Below, in pieces: positions 1 through 6,901 of a DNA stretch of 64,000 nucleotides; positions within the stretch are counted from its first letter, which is position 1; each line of letters opens with the position of its first letter. The notes under the pieces are model-generated. The model saw only the letters and a program-made list of their open reading frames with translations, made no database searches and was not told the origin of the DNA. Source of the DNA: Vibrio ulleungensis (lineage in GTDB: Bacteria > Pseudomonadota > Gammaproteobacteria > Enterobacterales > Vibrionaceae); assembly GCF_016900875.1 (NCBI RefSeq), contig NZ_JAFEUM010000003.1:1-64000 (forward strand), written 5' to 3'. A program made the position numbers and the translations under genes.

Positions 1-77
1 AGCTCTTCAGATGAACCTTCGCCTTGTAGATATTGTTTAGCTATAGAGCATTTTAATGCTCTGCTGTATTTGGACAT
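1..77 (-). CDS. IS3-family transposase OrfA, N-terminal fragment (runs off the window)
   Basis: An ATG at 77 opens a minus-strand frame that stays open to position 1. It starts MSKYSRALKC and continues with QYLQGEGSS. This is the pattern of the first helix-turn-helix of IS3-family OrfA proteins (M-x-K-Y-S-x-x-L-K, then a QYL-x-GEGSS stretch), which bind the element ends. OrfA normally runs about 100 to 170 residues and is followed by orfB through a programmed -1 frameshift; neither can be seen here. The frame lies within the IS end described for 1-123 and has the expected spacing from the terminal repeat. The fragment is short, so the family is well supported but the exact element is not. Confidence 0.65.
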   Translation of the reverse strand, partial: MSKYSRALKCSIAKQYLQGEGSSEE

Positions 78-123
78 AAAAAGACCCCCAATAATTGGTG
101 TCCAACTATTGGGGGTCAGTTCA
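1..123 (-). mobile_element. Left end of an IS3-family (IS150-group) insertion sequence, cut by the window edge
   Basis: Read on the minus strand, the element begins at 123 with TGAACTGACCCCC followed by a TTGGACA block, the typical terminal inverted repeat of IS150-group IS3 elements. A near-perfect hairpin (79-116) sits inside the end. A short open frame starting at 77 encodes the beginning of an OrfA-type transposase protein and runs off the window. The insertion lies about 32 bases beyond the uraA stop codon. The right end, orfB and any target duplication lie outside the window, so the family call rests on one end and about 26 codons. Confidence 0.72.
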
Positions 124-155
124 TAGTGTCGACTGGTTTTTTTATGTGTTGAGAA

Positions 156-1397
156 TTAATCTTCCATTTGGGCAGTATCGACTACGTGGCTGTCACCAAG
201 ATCTTTTGGCAGTACTAGGTTAAGAATAATCGCTACTATTCCGCAAAGGCTGATGCCTTGTAGGCTAAATTCGCCAACACCAAATGCCATACCACCGATA
301 CCAAACACTAGCGTTACACCGACAATCACCAGATTTCTTGCTTTGTGTAGATCAACTTGATTTTTGATGAGGGTGTTTAATCCAACCGCAGCGATAGAGC
401 CAAACAGTAGGATCATTATTCCGCCCATAACCGGTACGGGAATGGTTTGCAGCAGTGCGCCTAGTTTTCCGACTAAAGACAGTACGATGGCCGTTACAGC
501 AGCCCATGTCATGATCACTGGGTTAAAGGCTTTTGTCAGCATGACCGCACCGGTTACTTCGCTGTAGGTAGTATTCGGTGGCGCGCCGACCATACTTGCC
601 GCGATAGTCGCAACACCGTCACCGGCCATTGTGCGGTGCAAGCCAGGTTTCTTGATGTAGTTTTTGCCTGTCACATTAGAAATTGCCAGCATATCACCAA
701 CGTGTTCGACGGCTGGAGCTATGGCAACAGGTATCATGAATAACACAGCGTTAATGTTAAATTCTGGGAAAGTGAAATTAGGCAGTCCTAACCACGCCGC
801 TTGGGCAACTGGCGTGAAATCGACGATGCCAACAATCAGACTTAGCGCATAGCCAACGGCAATGCCGCACACTATTGGGATCAAGCTGAACAGGCCTTTG
901 GCAAAAACGCTCACCAAAATCGTGGTCAATAATGATGCCAGCCCAATCCAAATAGCTATGTCGCCGTCCACCAGTTGCACAGCGCCATCCCCCGTTTTGC
1001 CCAGAGCCATGTTAACCGCGACAGGTGCTAGACCTAAACCGATCACCATGATCACCGGCCCCACAACAACGGGTGGGAGGATTTTATGAATAAACTCAGA
1101 GCCTTTCACTTTGATAAGAGCACCTAGAACAACGTACACCACACCTGCTGCCATCAAGCCACCCATGGTGGCCGGAATACCCCAAGTTTGTACGCCGTAC
1201 ATAATTGGCGCTATAAACGCGAATGACGACGCCAAGAAAATTGGGACACTTCGTTTGGTGACGACTTGAAACAATAAGGTTCCGACACCAGCACCAAACA
1301 GTGCCACATTGGGGTCTAAACCGGTAAGCAGCGGTACTAATACCAAAGCGCCAAAGGCAACAAATAGCATTTGTGCCCCTTGAAGAATTGTAAGCAT
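156..1397 (-). CDS. uraA: Uracil:H+ symporter (NCS2 family)
   Basis: 413 residues with about 14 hydrophobic segments, the size and layout of UraA. It carries uracil across the inner membrane with a proton, feeding pyrimidine salvage. The two essential glutamates of the family are present and spaced 49 residues apart, as in the E. coli protein: E231 in AVEHVGD and E280 in NTTYSE. The ATG at 1397 has an AGGGAT ribosome site about 6 bases upstream. It is transcribed away from the DUF2066 gene across an interval of 181 bases. The usual partner upp is not in the window. Downstream, an IS element begins 33 bases past the stop and no separate uraA terminator is visible, so transcripts probably run into the IS end hairpin. 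Confidence 0.93.
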   Translation of the reverse strand: MLTILQGAQMLFVAFGALVLVPLLTGLDPNVALFGAGVGTLLFQVVTKRSVPIFLASSFAFIAPIMYGVQTWGIPATMGGLMAAGVVYVVLGALIKVKGSEFIHKILPPVVVGPVIMVIGLGLAPVAVNMALGKTGDGAVQLVDGDIAIWIGLASLLTTILVSVFAKGLFSLIPIVCGIAVGYALSLIVGIVDFTPVAQAAWLGLPNFTFPEFNINAVLFMIPVAIAPAVEHVGDMLAISNVTGKNYIKKPGLHRTMAGDGVATIAASMVGAPPNTTYSEVTGAVMLTKAFNPVIMTWAAVTAIVLSLVGKLGALLQTIPVPVMGGIMILLFGSIAAVGLNTLIKNQVDLHKARNLVIVGVTLVFGIGGMAFGVGEFSLQGISLCGIVAIILNLVLPKDLGDSHVVDTAQMED

Positions 1398-1578
1398 AAT
1401 TCATATCCCTATAAAAAACTGCTGAGATTCTATCAGTAAATGACAAAAAGCAATCGTTTGCAGATCAAATTATTCAGTGATTATCAGGGTTTAACTCATA
1501 GAGAAAAAAAGGAGTTCTTGCTCCAGATAACGGGTTTGCTTATTATTCTTGCTAATAAGTACATCTAGGATTGAATCT

Positions 1579-2859
1579 ATGCGAATTTGGGCATGTTTAA
1601 GTTTGGTATTTTTGGCGCTGCCGACTATGGCGATGACGAAGGTAAATCTATTTGAAGTAGAGCAAGTCATTGAAGAGCAGGCCGAGGACAGCAATATTGA
1701 TGCTGAAGAACTTGCCAGACGCACAGCCATGCAACAGGTCATATTTAGAGCGACAGGTGACAATGACGCAATCAATAACGATGTGATTAAAAAAGGTGTG
1801 CAGCGCAGTAGTCGGTTTGTCTCTCAGATGAGTGTTAGCACTATTGATGACCAAGAAACACTGCGTGTGGTCTTTAACTCAACACAAATCCAAGCGCTAT
1901 TGGCACAAGCCAATATTCCGTTTTGGCCCGAAGAACGTGAATCGGTGCTGATTTGGGTGGTAGAAGAAGAAGGATATCGCCGCAACATCGCCTGGGATCA
2001 AATGGCCAAACCGACCATGGAGACCATTAAGACACTGGCAGAAGAGCGTGGCTTACCGTTAATTGTGCCTGTGGGTGATATTCAAGATATCAATGGTATT
2101 GAGTCTACCTCACTATGGGGTGACTTTAGAGAAGACATTGCCAGTGCAAGTTTACGCTACTCTGCGGATGCGGTGCTAGTAGTGAAAATCCAGGGAAACA
2201 ACAATAAACGTGTTCGTTGGACGCTCTACGATGACAATCCTCAATACATAACTGATAAACGCCTTAATGCCGTGACTGGTGAAAGTGGTGGTCGAATCAA
2301 CGGCGCGCTTGAAGATATGGTCGAAGAGTTAGCTCGATTCTATGCCAACAAGCGAGCACAGCGTCATACTGGTGAATCGACGGGCAGCGTAAATGTTCAA
2401 TTTGAACAACTGGCCGGTGCGAACACGTTCTTTGCTGTTGAAAAAGCATTGCTGACGTTGCCGTCTGTTACTTCGGTAAATGTTCAGCGTATCAATGCGG
2501 ATCAGGTGTCATTTACCCTTAATTTGATTGGCGATCCCCTTGATTTTGAGAGAGAAATTAGTCGTATTTCGCAAATCCAAGCGTTGGAACATACTTATGT
2601 CGAAGAGGAAGCTGAAGCGTTAATCACTGACAGTGGTGACCTGACAGGTGCTGTTGATGATCCTCAGCCAGTCCAACTTCCAGAAGTTAGTGAGGATGTT
2701 GAGCAAGCTCCGACAATCAATCTTCAAGAGCCTAGTGTTTCGGCAACGGATACCAGTGAAACCATAAGCCAAGAGCCGGCAGACTTAGAGCAAGACGGTA
2801 CTGTCATTGTTGAAGAGCAGCCGGTGGTTGAGCTGTATCGATTTGTCTGGATTGACTAG
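1579..2859 (+). CDS. DUF2066 domain protein, secreted or periplasmic, function unknown
   Basis: 426 residues from the ATG at 1579, chosen because CTAGGA lies about 8 bases upstream and the product then starts with a good signal peptide (MRIWACLSLVFLALPTMA). A longer in-frame start at 1549 would spoil this. The central part (about residues 20-240) matches my memory of DUF2066, a family of conserved gammaproteobacterial envelope proteins without a known role. The last 100 residues are acidic and rich in E, D, Q, V and P, so probably disordered, ending in a short aromatic tail (LYRFVWID). It stands alone between divergent uraA and a convergent operon. No catalytic motif is visible. Confidence 0.8.
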   Translation: MRIWACLSLVFLALPTMAMTKVNLFEVEQVIEEQAEDSNIDAEELARRTAMQQVIFRATGDNDAINNDVIKKGVQRSSRFVSQMSVSTIDDQETLRVVFNSTQIQALLAQANIPFWPEERESVLIWVVEEEGYRRNIAWDQMAKPTMETIKTLAEERGLPLIVPVGDIQDINGIESTSLWGDFREDIASASLRYSADAVLVVKIQGNNNKRVRWTLYDDNPQYITDKRLNAVTGESGGRINGALEDMVEELARFYANKRAQRHTGESTGSVNVQFEQLAGANTFFAVEKALLTLPSVTSVNVQRINADQVSFTLNLIGDPLDFEREISRISQIQALEHTYVEEEAEALITDSGDLTGAVDDPQPVQLPEVSEDVEQAPTINLQEPSVSATDTSETISQEPADLEQDGTVIVEEQPVVELYRFVWID

Positions 2860-2942
2860 TTTGGTGGGCTCGCCGGTTAAATGGTGACAATGAGTTTTCC
2901 GGCGCATCATAGTTAATTCGGACAGAGTAATCCTTAAAAGAA

Positions 2943-2975
2943 GAAATGGGGCTGTATGTATACAGCCCCATTTTT
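2943..2975. terminator. Bidirectional Rho-independent terminator
   Basis: A perfect stem AAATGGGGCTGTA/TACAGCCCCATTT is followed by T5 on the plus strand and by a T-rich stretch (TTTCTTCTTTT) on the minus strand. It lies between convergent genes, ending the DUF2066 gene and the bepA-yfgD-DUF2069 operon. Confidence 0.85.
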
Positions 2976-3024
2976 TATGTCCAACAATTCAATTTAGGTG
3001 ACAACCTCAAGACTCTAGCGGGTG

Positions 3025-3447
3025 CTATTTCGATTGGCGTTGATTGGCAAAATAGGCGTCTTCTTCTTGCTTTAGTTCGGACAGTTTCTTGATTTTCAAT
3101 CCCAACTCTTTACCGCGAAGCCTAGAATAGAGCGTGCAAAACGTGAACGCTAGGGTGGTCAAAGCAAGCTCAACCACAGCTAACCACCTCTCTCCTTCAT
3201 CGACATACACCATGGTGAGCGAATGAAGAAAGTAGAGCAATAGGATGAAATTGGCCCAGGCAAAGGTGTAGGCTTTTTGCTTAAGAATGCCGGGTATGGG
3301 CAACAATAGCGGAACCGTCCAAAATAGCGCTACCCCGAAAGCTCCAACCTCTACATGAGGAGACAGGTAGCTGTGCCATAATACGACCCACATAAGTAGA
3401 GCGAAATAACTGGCCTGCGCTAAACGCAAAAAAGGTTTAGAGGTCAT
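3025..3447 (-). CDS. DUF2069 inner-membrane protein, function unknown
   Basis: 140 residues with four hydrophobic segments (about 11-30, 35-52, 59-79 and 87-107) and a charged cytoplasmic C-terminal tail (KELGLKIKKL and on). This size and topology match the DUF2069 family, which in gammaproteobacteria commonly sits next to the YfgD arsenate-reductase-like gene. The start codon overlaps the yfgD stop by one base (TAATG), so translation is probably coupled. It is the last gene of the bepA-yfgD-DUF2069 group. No catalytic or binding motif is visible, and I assign no function. Confidence 0.78.
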   Translation of the reverse strand: MTSKPFLRLAQASYFALLMWVVLWHSYLSPHVEVGAFGVALFWTVPLLLPIPGILKQKAYTFAWANFILLLYFLHSLTMVYVDEGERWLAVVELALTTLAFTFCTLYSRLRGKELGLKIKKLSELKQEEDAYFANQRQSK

Positions 3448-3797
3448 TACAGCAGCTCAAGAACTTGTTCTGGTGGACGGCCCATTTTGGCGTTGTTATC
3501 TACCACGACGATTGGGCGCTCTAACAATTTTGGCGTCGCAACAATGGCTTCAAACAGCGCTTGGTCCGTCAGCGATTCATCCGATAACTTCTGGTCAATA
3601 TACTCAGCTTCTTTGGTGCGCATCATTTGACGCACATTGTCGTAATTAAGCGCTTTATACAGATCAGCAATGGTTTGTACAGTGAGTTCTGCGTCTAGGT
3701 ATTTGACAATTTGAATGTCGACATCGCGCTCTTCGAGCAGCGCCAACGTTTGACGGCTTTTTGAACAGCGTGGATTATGATAAATGGTAATAGACAT
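3447..3797 (-). CDS. yfgD: ArsC-family glutaredoxin-type reductase (YfgD-like)
   Basis: 116 residues with the thioredoxin-like ArsC fold. The N-terminal YHNPRCSKSRQ carries the catalytic cysteine (residue 10) in the family pattern N-x-R-C-S-K-S-R, and the C-terminal RPIVV near residue 93 matches the conserved arsenate-binding arginine and cis-proline region. The family reduces arsenate with glutathione and glutaredoxin. Chromosomal YfgD proteins next to bepA are often annotated as arsenate reductases without proof, and there is no arsR or arsB nearby, so a general thiol role is equally possible. It lies 20 bases downstream of bepA and shares a TAATG overlap with DUF2069. Confidence 0.88.
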   Translation of the reverse strand: MSITIYHNPRCSKSRQTLALLEERDVDIQIVKYLDAELTVQTIADLYKALNYDNVRQMMRTKEAEYIDQKLSDESLTDQALFEAIVATPKLLERPIVVVDNNAKMGRPPEQVLELL

Positions 3798-3817
3798 TGG
3801 ATATACTTCTCCGTGTA

Positions 3818-5272
3818 TTATTGTAGTGCCATAAACCGGTCTCTTTGAACCAGTAATTGATCGATTCGCGCATCATAACGCGCTTGTTCTAGACTGCCTA
3901 ACTCGGCGATTTGCGACGCTTGTGTGTAGACCTGAATCGCTTTGTTCCAGTTTGCGCGTAAAGCATAAATTTCCCCACGCGCCGCCAGCTCGCCGCTTGT
4001 GTTCCCCATAGCGGCTTCCGTTTTACTTAATAAACTCCAACCGTTGCTGTCGTTTGACCACTCATGCGTAAATCGTTGCAGCATTCGTTGTGCAACGTCG
4101 TATTGCTGTGCTTCGACGTGCACGTTAGCCAGGTTGATCAGTAGCACAGGGTTGTTCGGTTTGAGCACTAACGAATCTTCGAGTAGCTTCTCAGCTTGGG
4201 CGAATTGTTCTTTCGCAATGTGCAAATCAGACAGCGCATCGAGGATAAAATTGTTGTTTGGGTAGATGTCAAAAAGCTTCATTAGGATCGTGTCTGCTTC
4301 ATCAATCTGCTTATTATCTAAATAGACCAAGGCTTTGGCGTAATCTAGGCTTGCCAATACTTCTTTGTTGGTGGTCTTTTTAGTGGTGCGTCCTACCCAG
4401 TCCAGTGCTGCATTTTGGTCTAGCCCCACGTATCTCGCAATTATGCGCGCCTTAGCAAAGTGGAAGTTGGTCGATGCGGGCAGTTTAACTGGTGACAGTT
4501 TTTCTGCTCGAGCTCGACTGTCGCTGATACGATCTTCAGGAAGTGGGTGAGTCAACAAAAATGCTGGGGGCGTACTGGCGTAACGATATTGATCGGCTAA
4601 GCGACTAAAAAAGCGCGGCATGGCGGCGGGATCAAACCCAGCTTTTACTAATGTAGACATGCCAAATCGGTCAGCTTCTTTTTCGTTACTTCGGGTGTAA
4701 TTGATTTGCGCTTGCATTGATCCGGCTTGAGTGGCAGTTAGCGCGGCAATCCCAGCTTCTGGCGCAGCAATAGCGAGTAGCAATGAACCCGCTAGTGCAG
4801 CAATGGTCAATGGGGTGCGTCTTGCTTGATCTTCCATACTTCGCGCAAGATGGCGCTGGGTAACGTGCGCGATTTCGTGCGCCACTACCGATGCCAACTC
4901 ACTTTCAGACTGAGAATGCAAAAATAGTCCAGAGTGGAGCGCCACATACCCACCAAAAAATGCAAATGCATTGATGTTGCGATCGCGAATTAGAAAGAAA
5001 TGGAAAGGCGTTTTAACATCGTCAGCGTTTGCGACCAGTTTAAATCCTAAGCTTTCTACGTACTCGTTCAAAACGGGGTCGCCAATCACCGGCTGACTGG
5101 CGCGGATAATACGCATATAAGCATCGCCATACACGTTTTCCTGATTAATACTCAGCGTACCGCCAGCGGCCGTACCAATGTCAGGCAGTTCATTAGACGC
5201 AAATGACGTGGATGGGGCGGCTATCAAACAGCTTAAGGCGAGGCAGAGAGCAGATTGCGTGCGCTTGAACAT
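3818..5272 (-). CDS. bepA: Periplasmic M48 metalloprotease/chaperone BepA with TPR domain
   Basis: 484 residues from the ATG at 5272; a TTG at 5275 is equally well placed relative to GGAGA. A signal peptide ends near SFA (about residue 26). The M48 protease domain carries HEIAH at 132-136 and the third zinc ligand in the NEKEAD motif (E199), as in E. coli BepA. From about residue 300 the chain is helical with TPR-like repeats. BepA acts at the outer membrane, helping LptD assembly and degrading stalled outer-membrane proteins with the BAM complex. It heads an operon with yfgD and DUF2069, as in related genomes. The family is often sigma-E controlled, but I saw no clear promoter. Confidence 0.93.
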   Translation of the reverse strand: MFKRTQSALCLALSCLIAAPSTSFASNELPDIGTAAGGTLSINQENVYGDAYMRIIRASQPVIGDPVLNEYVESLGFKLVANADDVKTPFHFFLIRDRNINAFAFFGGYVALHSGLFLHSQSESELASVVAHEIAHVTQRHLARSMEDQARRTPLTIAALAGSLLLAIAAPEAGIAALTATQAGSMQAQINYTRSNEKEADRFGMSTLVKAGFDPAAMPRFFSRLADQYRYASTPPAFLLTHPLPEDRISDSRARAEKLSPVKLPASTNFHFAKARIIARYVGLDQNAALDWVGRTTKKTTNKEVLASLDYAKALVYLDNKQIDEADTILMKLFDIYPNNNFILDALSDLHIAKEQFAQAEKLLEDSLVLKPNNPVLLINLANVHVEAQQYDVAQRMLQRFTHEWSNDSNGWSLLSKTEAAMGNTSGELAARGEIYALRANWNKAIQVYTQASQIAELGSLEQARYDARIDQLLVQRDRFMALQ

Positions 5273-5428
5273 CAATGTTTATCATTCTCCCAATACGAGT
5301 GTCTAACGATTAGACTGTAATAGTGGCATTTGGTTCGCACTGTGCTTCATTCTCATAGGAATAAGGGTGCTAACGCAGTGTAATGCCACTACAATGAGTC
5401 GTTCTATAATAGGTACTTAGCGTCATCA

Positions 5429-5668
5429 ATGAAACCCATAATTCTAGATTTACGCGCAGAACGATGCCCAATGGCATTATTACTTGCCAAACGTGCTCGT
5501 GCGAACACGCCAGATGAGAAAGTGTTAAAAATCTTTTCACAAGAGGGGGCATCTGTGGCGGATATGGTTCGTTATTTCGAACGAGTAGGGTACACTGTTG
5601 AGGTGCTCCAACACACGTACTACGAAATCACCGTCTATAGAGAGAGTCTGAATGCTAGAAATGGTTAA
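5429..5668 (+). CDS. TusA/SirA-family sulfur carrier-like protein
   Basis: 79 residues of a single TusA-type fold. The family signature is at the N terminus: LDLRAERCPMALLLAK, where the cysteine (about residue 13) followed by P is the persulfide-carrying residue. TusA relays sulfur for tRNA thiolation and molybdenum cofactor; many paralogues of this family have other or unknown sulfur-transfer tasks. This copy is not the tusA of an obvious tRNA-modification locus. It is fused in translation to the PerM-like permease gene: its last codons overlap the start of perM. That pairing is conserved in my memory of Vibrio, which may hint at a shared job in thiol or sulfur handling, but this is inference. 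Confidence 0.82.
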   Translation: MKPIILDLRAERCPMALLLAKRARANTPDEKVLKIFSQEGASVADMVRYFERVGYTVEVLQHTYYEITVYRESLNARNG

Positions 5669-6728
5669 CCGCTGGTATAAGCGGCGCTTTTCTGACCCCC
5701 ATGCAGTGAGCTTAGTGGCTATTCTGCTGATTGGATTTGTCACAATTTATTTCTTTGGACATCTGATTGCGCCGTTGTTGGTGGCCATCGTATTGTCTTA
5801 CTTGTTGGAGTGGCCAGTCGCCCGGTTGACCAAGTTTGGCGTGCCCAGAGTATTGTCGGTCGTTATTGTACTGCTGCTATTTTGTGGTTTTACCTTAATT
5901 GCCTTTTTTGGTTTGATCCCAACCATTTGGCAGCAAGTCGTTAACCTCATCAACGATATCCCAACCATGTATCTCGAGCTGCAAGATTACATTCGCACCA
6001 TACCTGAACGTTACCCAGAGTTTGCGACCATCGCTTCGGTGGAAAGCTTACTTGTGGATGCGAAAAACAATATGATGAAATTGGGTGAGTCGGTTGTAAA
6101 AGGTTCCCTAGCATCATTAGTGAGTTTAGCCACTGTTGGCGTGTACGCGATATTAGTCCCATTATTGATCTTCTTTTTACTCAAAGATAAAACCGAGCTG
6201 ATACAAAGTTTTAGTCAATTTCTTCCACAAAACCGCCGATTGGCGAACAAAGTGTGGACAGAGATGAATCAGCAAATCTCTAACTACATTCGTGGTAAAG
6301 CACTGGAGATTTTGATTGTTGGGACAGTAAGTTACGTTACCTTTGCTCTATTAGGGCTGCGTTATTCTGCTTTGCTCGCGCTAGCGGTTGGCTTTTCGGT
6401 ACTTATTCCTTACATCGGTGCTGCTGTCGTCACTATACCGATTGCGATAGTTGGGCTGTTCCAGTGGGGGCTTTCATCAGAGTTTTACTGGCTGTTAGCT
6501 GCATACGGCGTGATCCAAGCTTTAGACGGCAACGTGCTGGTGCCGATCTTGTTTTCTGAAGCGGTAAATCTTCACCCTGTGGCCATTATAGTCTCGGTGC
6601 TGGTGTTTGGCGGCTTATGGGGCTTTTGGGGGGTATTCTTTGCCATTCCATTAGCCACGCTGGTCAAAGCGGTGGTTAATGCGCTTCCCGAAACGGTACA
6701 GCAAGACGATACCAAAAAAGCGGCGTAA
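5652..6728 (+). CDS. perM: AI-2E/PerM family inner-membrane transporter (UPF0118)
   Basis: 358 residues from the ATG at 5652; a second ATG at 5661 (MVNRWYKRR) is also possible. The protein has eight predicted hydrophobic segments in the UPF0118 arrangement: two pairs near the N terminus, a long periplasmic or cytosolic region (about 95-145), then the C-terminal cluster with SVLIPYIGA and the PLATLVKA end. Family members have been linked to autoinducer-2 export and to Na+(Li+)/H+ antiport, so the substrate is open. It overlaps the TusA-like gene by 17 bases and is followed by a good terminator, making a two-gene operon. Confidence 0.88.
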   Translation: MLEMVNRWYKRRFSDPHAVSLVAILLIGFVTIYFFGHLIAPLLVAIVLSYLLEWPVARLTKFGVPRVLSVVIVLLLFCGFTLIAFFGLIPTIWQQVVNLINDIPTMYLELQDYIRTIPERYPEFATIASVESLLVDAKNNMMKLGESVVKGSLASLVSLATVGVYAILVPLLIFFLLKDKTELIQSFSQFLPQNRRLANKVWTEMNQQISNYIRGKALEILIVGTVSYVTFALLGLRYSALLALAVGFSVLIPYIGAAVVTIPIAIVGLFQWGLSSEFYWLLAAYGVIQALDGNVLVPILFSEAVNLHPVAIIVSVLVFGGLWGFWGVFFAIPLATLVKAVVNALPETVQQDDTKKAA

Positions 6729-6734
6729 TACGAC

Positions 6735-6764
6735 AAAGCCTAGCTTACCGAGCTAGGCTTTTGC
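6735..6764 (+). terminator. Rho-independent terminator after perM
   Basis: A perfect stem AAAGCCTAGCT/AGCTAGGCTTT with a five-base loop, followed by a T-rich run, 7 bases past the perM stop. Confidence 0.85.
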
Positions 6765-6901
6765 TTTTAGGCTAGCATTTTGACTATAGGCCTAACTTCT
6801 TAACGAACGGGTTAGCTGTGAAGCCCATGCTGTTAACGCTTAGCAGGTGGAAGCCAACATTTGCTCAATGCGCATTTCTCGCCTTCGTAAGGAAAGTGCA
6901 T

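Noticed and set aside
79..116. Hairpin just past uraA taken as its terminator
   Set aside because: It is inside an IS3-family terminal repeat and has no long T run; I class it with the IS end. It may still stop transcripts, but not as a uraA-specific terminator.
2951..2964. CTGT...ACAG resembling a LexA site
   Set aside because: The inner spacing is 6, not the 8 of CTGT-N8-ACAG, and it is part of the bidirectional terminator.
6781..6850. Short minus-strand frame ending ANPFVKKLGL after the DUF3466 gene
   Set aside because: An in-frame stop precedes it and no start or family is evident; I found no support for a gene remnant.
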